9,060 bases of DNA from Candidatus Mcinerneyibacteriota bacterium (GTDB lineage Bacteria; AUK180; JAQVHJ01). The notes under the pieces were generated by a model. It was not told the DNA's origin. It saw nothing but the letters and a program-made list of their open reading frames with translations, and ran no database searches. Within the stretch, counting starts at the first letter, position 1; the number at the start of each line of letters is the position of its first letter. The DNA lies in assembly GCA_030630935.1 (NCBI GenBank), contig DAOVMD010000095.1:1-9060 (forward strand), given 5' to 3'. Position numbers and translations under genes: made by a program. This document shows, piece by piece, positions 5,743-9,060 of the stretch.

Positions 5743-7016
5743 AAGTCATTCCTTTCGTTTTTTAAACCAATATCTTTTCTATAATATTTTCCTTTAAATT
5801 TAATTTTGTCAGCTGCTCTATAAACCTTATCCCTAACCTCTTCAAAAGATAAGCCGGTACATGTAACACTTAAAACTCTACCACCGGCAGTCACTAATTT
5901 ATTACCTTCCAATTTTGTCCCTGCTTGAAAAACAACAATGTCGTCATCATCAATTTTATCAAGCCCGGTAATTTCAAAACCCTTTTCATATTGAACCGGG
6001 TACCCTTCAGATGCCAGGATCAGACAGATTGAATGTTTATCCTTCCATTCGACTTTTACATCATTAAGTGTTCCGTTTATTGTGGCCTTAATTAAATCTA
6101 TTATATCGGAATTAAGTAACCGCATCAGCACCTGTGTCTCAGGATCACCAAATCTACAGTTATATTCAAGGACCTTTGGTCCGGCGGATGTAATAATCAG
6201 ACCGGCATATAAAAGGCCCTGGTACAGAATCCCGTCATCTCTTAACCCGTCAACAGTCGGGAGCATTATCTTCTTAATGATCTCACTGGTTAAGTCTTCT
6301 GTAATGAATGAAACCGGGGAAATCGCACCCATACCACCGGTATTAGGACCTTTACCGCCATCTAATAACTGCTTGTTATCCTGGACAGGGATTAAATTCA
6401 AAATATTATAACCGTCAGTCAGGGCAAAAACAGAAATCTCGGGACCATGAAGAAAGTCTTCAAAGACAATCCCGGACTGTTCACCAAATTTCTTTTTTAC
6501 AAAAACATCTTTAATAAATTCATGTGCTTCTGTATCATTCGTTACGATTTTCACTCCTTTACCTGCTGCAAGACCGGCTGCTTTAAGAACAACTGGATAA
6601 GTGTTTAATGAAATTATCTCTTTTGAGGCGTTCTCAAAATTATAAAAAACTTTAAAGTGCGCGGTTGGAATATGATATCTCTGCATGAACTTTTTTGACC
6701 AGGCTTTATCAGTCTCGAGCCTTGACGCTTCTTTGTTAGGACCAAAAACAGAGATCGAATTCTCCTGAAGAAAGTCAACTATACCTTTCGCTAACGGAAG
6801 CTCGGGCCCGACAATTACAAGATCAATTTTATTATCTTTGATGAAATCAAGCAAGCCGTTAAAATCATTCAGATAATCAAGTTTGAATTTCCGGGTTTTC
6901 GGAGCGGTTCCGCCATTTCCATTTATCCAGAATATCTCCGTAACTTTTTCTGATTGCGAAATCTTCCAGGCAATTGAGTTTTCCCTGGCGCCTTCGCCTA
7001 AAATTAAAACGTTCAC
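5739..7016 (-). CDS. purD: Phosphoribosylamine-glycine ligase (GAR synthetase, PurD)
   Basis: ATP-grasp ligase joining 5-phosphoribosylamine to glycine, the second step of IMP synthesis. The 425 residues follow the family order: an N-terminal dinucleotide-like loop LGEGAREN at 6-13, VGPELPL at 69-75, the ATP-binding KAAGLAAGKG at 145-154, GPNTGGMGA at 223-231, the Mg-binding and catalytic segment EYNCRFGDPETQ at 284-295, and AGGRVLSVT near 377-385 in the C-terminal domain. Two positions differ from the consensus as I recall it: GREHA is GARENS at 9-14, and KADG is KAAG. Most other signature residues are intact, so it should be active. The start is a GTG that overlaps the purB stop by four bases (GTGA), with GGAG eight bases upstream. 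The length is typical of a monofunctional enzyme, with no PurM or PurN fusion. Confidence 0.97.
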   Translation of the reverse strand: MNVLILGEGARENSIAWKISQSEKVTEIFWINGNGGTAPKTRKFKLDYLNDFNGLLDFIKDNKIDLVIVGPELPLAKGIVDFLQENSISVFGPNKEASRLETDKAWSKKFMQRYHIPTAHFKVFYNFENASKEIISLNTYPVVLKAAGLAAGKGVKIVTNDTEAHEFIKDVFVKKKFGEQSGIVFEDFLHGPEISVFALTDGYNILNLIPVQDNKQLLDGGKGPNTGGMGAISPVSFITEDLTSEIIKKIMLPTVDGLRDDGILYQGLLYAGLIITSAGPKVLEYNCRFGDPETQVLMRLLNSDIIDLIKATINGTLNDVKVEWKDKHSICLILASEGYPVQYEKGFEITGLDKIDDDDIVVFQAGTKLEGNKLVTAGGRVLSVTCTGLSFEEVRDKVYRAADKIKFKGKYYRKDIGLKNERNDL

Positions 7017-8323
7017 TTTAACTTCTCCAGGTTTGAAGTGTAATCTCGAAATATTTTATCTTTATGCTTGAGGAAATCTTTCAAGTCAAAAATCTTTTCC
7101 AGTTCCTTTCTTGAGAAATGTTTTGTTATCTCCGATTTGGTTAATATCATTTCTTTTAAGTCTGAATTCTTTTCCTTTGCACTGAATACATTCTTTTGAA
7201 TCGTTTCATAAGCTTTCTTTCTACTGAATCCCTTCTTCATCAACTCGGTTAATAATCGCCCCGAAAACACAAACGTCCCCGCTGATTTAAGGTCCTGTTT
7301 TATCTTGACCTTATCAACCTGAAGTTCATTCAGAATCCGTGTGAAATCTTTAATTATAAAATGCAGAAGGTTCATTGAGTCAGGAAGGATTACACGTTCA
7401 TTGGACGAATGTGAAATATCACGTTCGAGCCACAGCGGAATATTCTCAAGGGCAGTAACCGAATACGCACGTAATAACCTTGCAATCCCTGAGATTCTTT
7501 CAGAACTGACCGGGTTCTTTTTATGCGGCATTGCAGAAGAACCTTTCTGGCCTTTTGAAAAGCCTTCCTTTATCTCTCCAATCTCAGTTGAATGAAGTAA
7601 TCGAATATTCACAGCAGCGCGTTCAAGTGCAGATACAAATATTGCGGCGTTACAAATCACTCTTGCAAATCTATCCCTTGCAACTATTTGTGTTGCCGGA
7701 AGTTCATTCTTGATCCCGAGTTTTTTGAAAACAAACTTCTCAACCTTCGGCGGGATATTTCCATAGTTCCCGACCGCCCCGGAAATCTTACCTACTGCCG
7801 ACTCTTTAATTGACCTGATCAACTCCAGTAACGAACGGTGAATCTCTGAGTGCCAATTTAAAAACCTTAAACCTAATGTAGTCGGTTCTGCATAAACATT
7901 ATGAGTTCTCCCGATTATTGATAGGGATTTATATTTCTTTGCAAGACTTAGGAGTGCTTTATCAAGAAGCTTTGCAATGGGAATCAAAACTTCTAAGGAC
8001 TCTTTCATCTGAAGTGCAGTGGCTGTATCTAAAATATCTGAAGATGTAAGACCCTGGTGAAGGTACCGGGACGGGATATATTTTTTCTCTTCAAGAAATT
8101 CAAGAAACGCAAGGATGTCATGACGGGTAGTTTTTTCAATTGCATTGATTCTCTTACTGTCAATCTTAATGTTTCTCTTACGTCGGTTAAAAACTGATTT
8201 GGGACAATCACCTGTCTTGACCATTGCTTCAATTACTGCATCTTCAATCTCTAAGAATAATTCAAGCCGGTGATCCTCTCCCCAGATAAATTGCATCTCT
8301 TTTGTTGAATATCGTTCTATCAT
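7013..8323 (-). CDS. purB: Adenylosuccinate lyase (PurB)
   Basis: Removes fumarate from SAICAR in IMP synthesis and from adenylosuccinate in AMP synthesis. The 436-residue protein is of the short bacterial (Bacillus/Thermotoga) class of the fumarase/aspartase superfamily. Key elements are TRHDI at 66-70 (His68), QGLTSSDILDTA at 90-101, GRTHNVYAEPTT at 138-149 with catalytic His141, the mobile signature loop GSSAMPHKKNP at 261-271 with catalytic Ser262/263, and ERDISHSSNERVILPD at 300-315. The His141 loop usually reads GRTHGxHAEPTT; here Asn and Tyr replace Gly and His, a modest divergence. The ATG lies 8 bases after the purE stop with AGG seven bases upstream. It serves the same branch as the neighbouring purA. 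Confidence 0.97.
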   Translation of the reverse strand: MIERYSTKEMQFIWGEDHRLELFLEIEDAVIEAMVKTGDCPKSVFNRRKRNIKIDSKRINAIEKTTRHDILAFLEFLEEKKYIPSRYLHQGLTSSDILDTATALQMKESLEVLIPIAKLLDKALLSLAKKYKSLSIIGRTHNVYAEPTTLGLRFLNWHSEIHRSLLELIRSIKESAVGKISGAVGNYGNIPPKVEKFVFKKLGIKNELPATQIVARDRFARVICNAAIFVSALERAAVNIRLLHSTEIGEIKEGFSKGQKGSSAMPHKKNPVSSERISGIARLLRAYSVTALENIPLWLERDISHSSNERVILPDSMNLLHFIIKDFTRILNELQVDKVKIKQDLKSAGTFVFSGRLLTELMKKGFSRKKAYETIQKNVFSAKEKNSDLKEMILTKSEITKHFSRKELEKIFDLKDFLKHKDKIFRDYTSNLEKLK

Positions 8324-8331
8324 AATTTAAC

Positions 8332-8763
8332 CTATTTGATTCCTAAGTTTTCCTTAAAGCTTTTTATTTTATCATATTCTCCGAAAATTCGCAATACAAA
8401 AATAAACGCATTAATTAACCCGGCCTTATCAAATGACATGCACGCAACAGGAACTCCCTTCGGCATCTGTACAATTGAAAGGAGGGCATCAATTACAACC
8501 GGTGATGATGAAATTGGAACACCAACTACAGGAAGGTCGGTGACTGCAGCGGCTAAGCTCGGTAGAAGTGCGGAGTAACCCGCAACACAAATAAAGACAC
8601 CATCTTTTTTACTCTTGACATAATCGAGTAATTCATACGTGTTTCGATGAGCTGATAAAACCTTCTTCTCAAATTCGATACCGGACTTCTCTAAACTGGG
8701 TTCGACTAAATCAAAATATTTAAAATCAGATTTACTGCCGAAGATTAAATAAATATTTTTCAT
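8332..8763 (-). CDS. purE: PurE-type 5-(carboxyamino)imidazole ribonucleotide mutase / AIR carboxylase, divergent
   Basis: Forms CAIR, either from N5-CAIR (class I, with PurK) or directly from AIR and CO2 (class II). From the ATG it is 143 residues, slightly short because the C-terminal tail is brief. Phosphate-loop GSKSD at 9-13, SAHR at 37-40 with catalytic His39, and LLSIVQMPKGVPV at 94-106 are class I-like. The CO2/substrate loop is unusual: class I normally has GGAAHLPG, while here it reads AGYSALLPS at 61-69, placing Leu66 where a conserved His sits. The AGxS element recalls the class II pattern AGRSN. No purK is in the window, so the class is uncertain. The ATG overlaps the purA stop (ATGA). 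An in-frame TTG at 8769 is an alternative start. Confidence 0.9.
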   Translation of the reverse strand: MKNIYLIFGSKSDFKYFDLVEPSLEKSGIEFEKKVLSAHRNTYELLDYVKSKKDGVFICVAGYSALLPSLAAAVTDLPVVGVPISSSPVVIDALLSIVQMPKGVPVACMSFDKAGLINAFIFVLRIFGEYDKIKSFKENLGIK

Positions 8764-9060
8764 TTCCAAATTGCCTCCCTTAAAATATATTTACTGCGTT
8801 GTGCTCCAAGTGAAACGATTGAAGCTTTTATATTTAAAAATTTCTCAATGAATTTAATATAGCTTCTTGCATTCTTCGGCAGTTCCTTGTATAAATCCAT
8901 GTCACCAAGATTCGGCTGCCAGCCTTTTATTAACTTCAGCTTTAAATCTTTCGTTTTAAGAAATGCCTTTTCAAGATTGTTTTTTCTTACTGAGCTCTTA
9001 GTTCCGGTAAAAACTCCAATTTCATCGAACCCGGAAAGAACATCCAGCTTGGTCAGAGCA
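8760..9060 (-). CDS. purA: Adenylosuccinate synthetase (PurA), C-terminal fragment (N-terminus outside window)
   Basis: GTP-dependent ligation of aspartate to IMP, the first step from IMP to AMP. Only the last 99 residues are here, about a quarter of the usual 425-430. They begin with ALTKLDVLSGFDEIGV, which matches the family segment LTKLDVLDG(L/F)DEI. Later they contain a Trp-containing WQPNLGD segment, then LPKNARSYIKFIEKFLNI, matching the LPxNAxxYIxxIE region, and end with VSLGAQRSKYI where the family has SVGPxRxxTI. The Pro-to-Ala change in that last element is a mild divergence. The stop TGA overlaps the purE ATG by four bases. The reading frame is open to the window edge with no sign of disruption. 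Confidence 0.93.
   Translation of the reverse strand, partial: ALTKLDVLSGFDEIGVFTGTKSSVRKNNLEKAFLKTKDLKLKLIKGWQPNLGDMDLYKELPKNARSYIKFIEKFLNIKASIVSLGAQRSKYILREAIWK
8774..8780 (-). promoter_or_regulatory. Ribosome binding site of purE
   Basis: AGGGAGG on the minus strand lies 10 bases before the ATG at 8763 and 4 bases before an in-frame TTG at 8769. The ATG is preferred because it is the stronger codon and 4 bases is tight spacing; the TTG would add only two residues. Confidence 0.6.

Overview
The window carries nine protein genes, all on the minus strand, for nucleotide synthesis. Read in the direction of transcription (high to low coordinates), they form two groups separated by 500 bases of non-coding sequence. 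The first group, 9060 to 4129, is the end of purA (cut by the window edge), then purE, purB, purD and pyrG. Four-base stop/start overlaps or an 8-base gap join these genes, so they look like one translationally coupled operon. The second group, 3628 to 1, is pyrR, pyrB, pyrC and the first 184 codons of pyrK, which runs off the window. pyrB/pyrC and pyrC/pyrK overlap.

Together the genes cover several steps of purine synthesis: PurD makes GAR, PurE handles AIR/CAIR, PurB acts on SAICAR and adenylosuccinate, and PurA commits IMP to AMP. On the pyrimidine side they cover PyrB (carbamoyl aspartate), PyrC (dihydroorotate), the electron-transfer subunit of an NAD-linked dihydroorotate dehydrogenase (PyrK), the last step to CTP (PyrG) and a UMP-sensing regulator (PyrR). 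purC/F/H/K/L/M, carA/B, pyrD, pyrE, pyrF and pyrI are not visible here.

The organism is a bacterium with an AT-rich genome. The pyrR/pyrK combination and the short GCTTCGC-type and CCCGAA/TTCGGG intergenic repeats recall FCB-group or related candidate phyla, but this is a weak inference. No mobile element, CRISPR array, RNA gene or plus-strand gene is supported.

The most unusual feature is PyrR. Its 180-residue core is ordinary and is followed by a 97-residue Lys/Ala/Ser/Thr tail. The tail has 39 Lys and 5 Arg, no acidic residue, and four tandem 16-residue units, resembling bacterial histone H1-like tails. The 500-base region upstream of pyrR holds several inverted repeats and interspersed-repeat-like pieces but no recognisable classical PyrR attenuator. 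PurE is also divergent: a normally conserved active-site-loop His is Leu.
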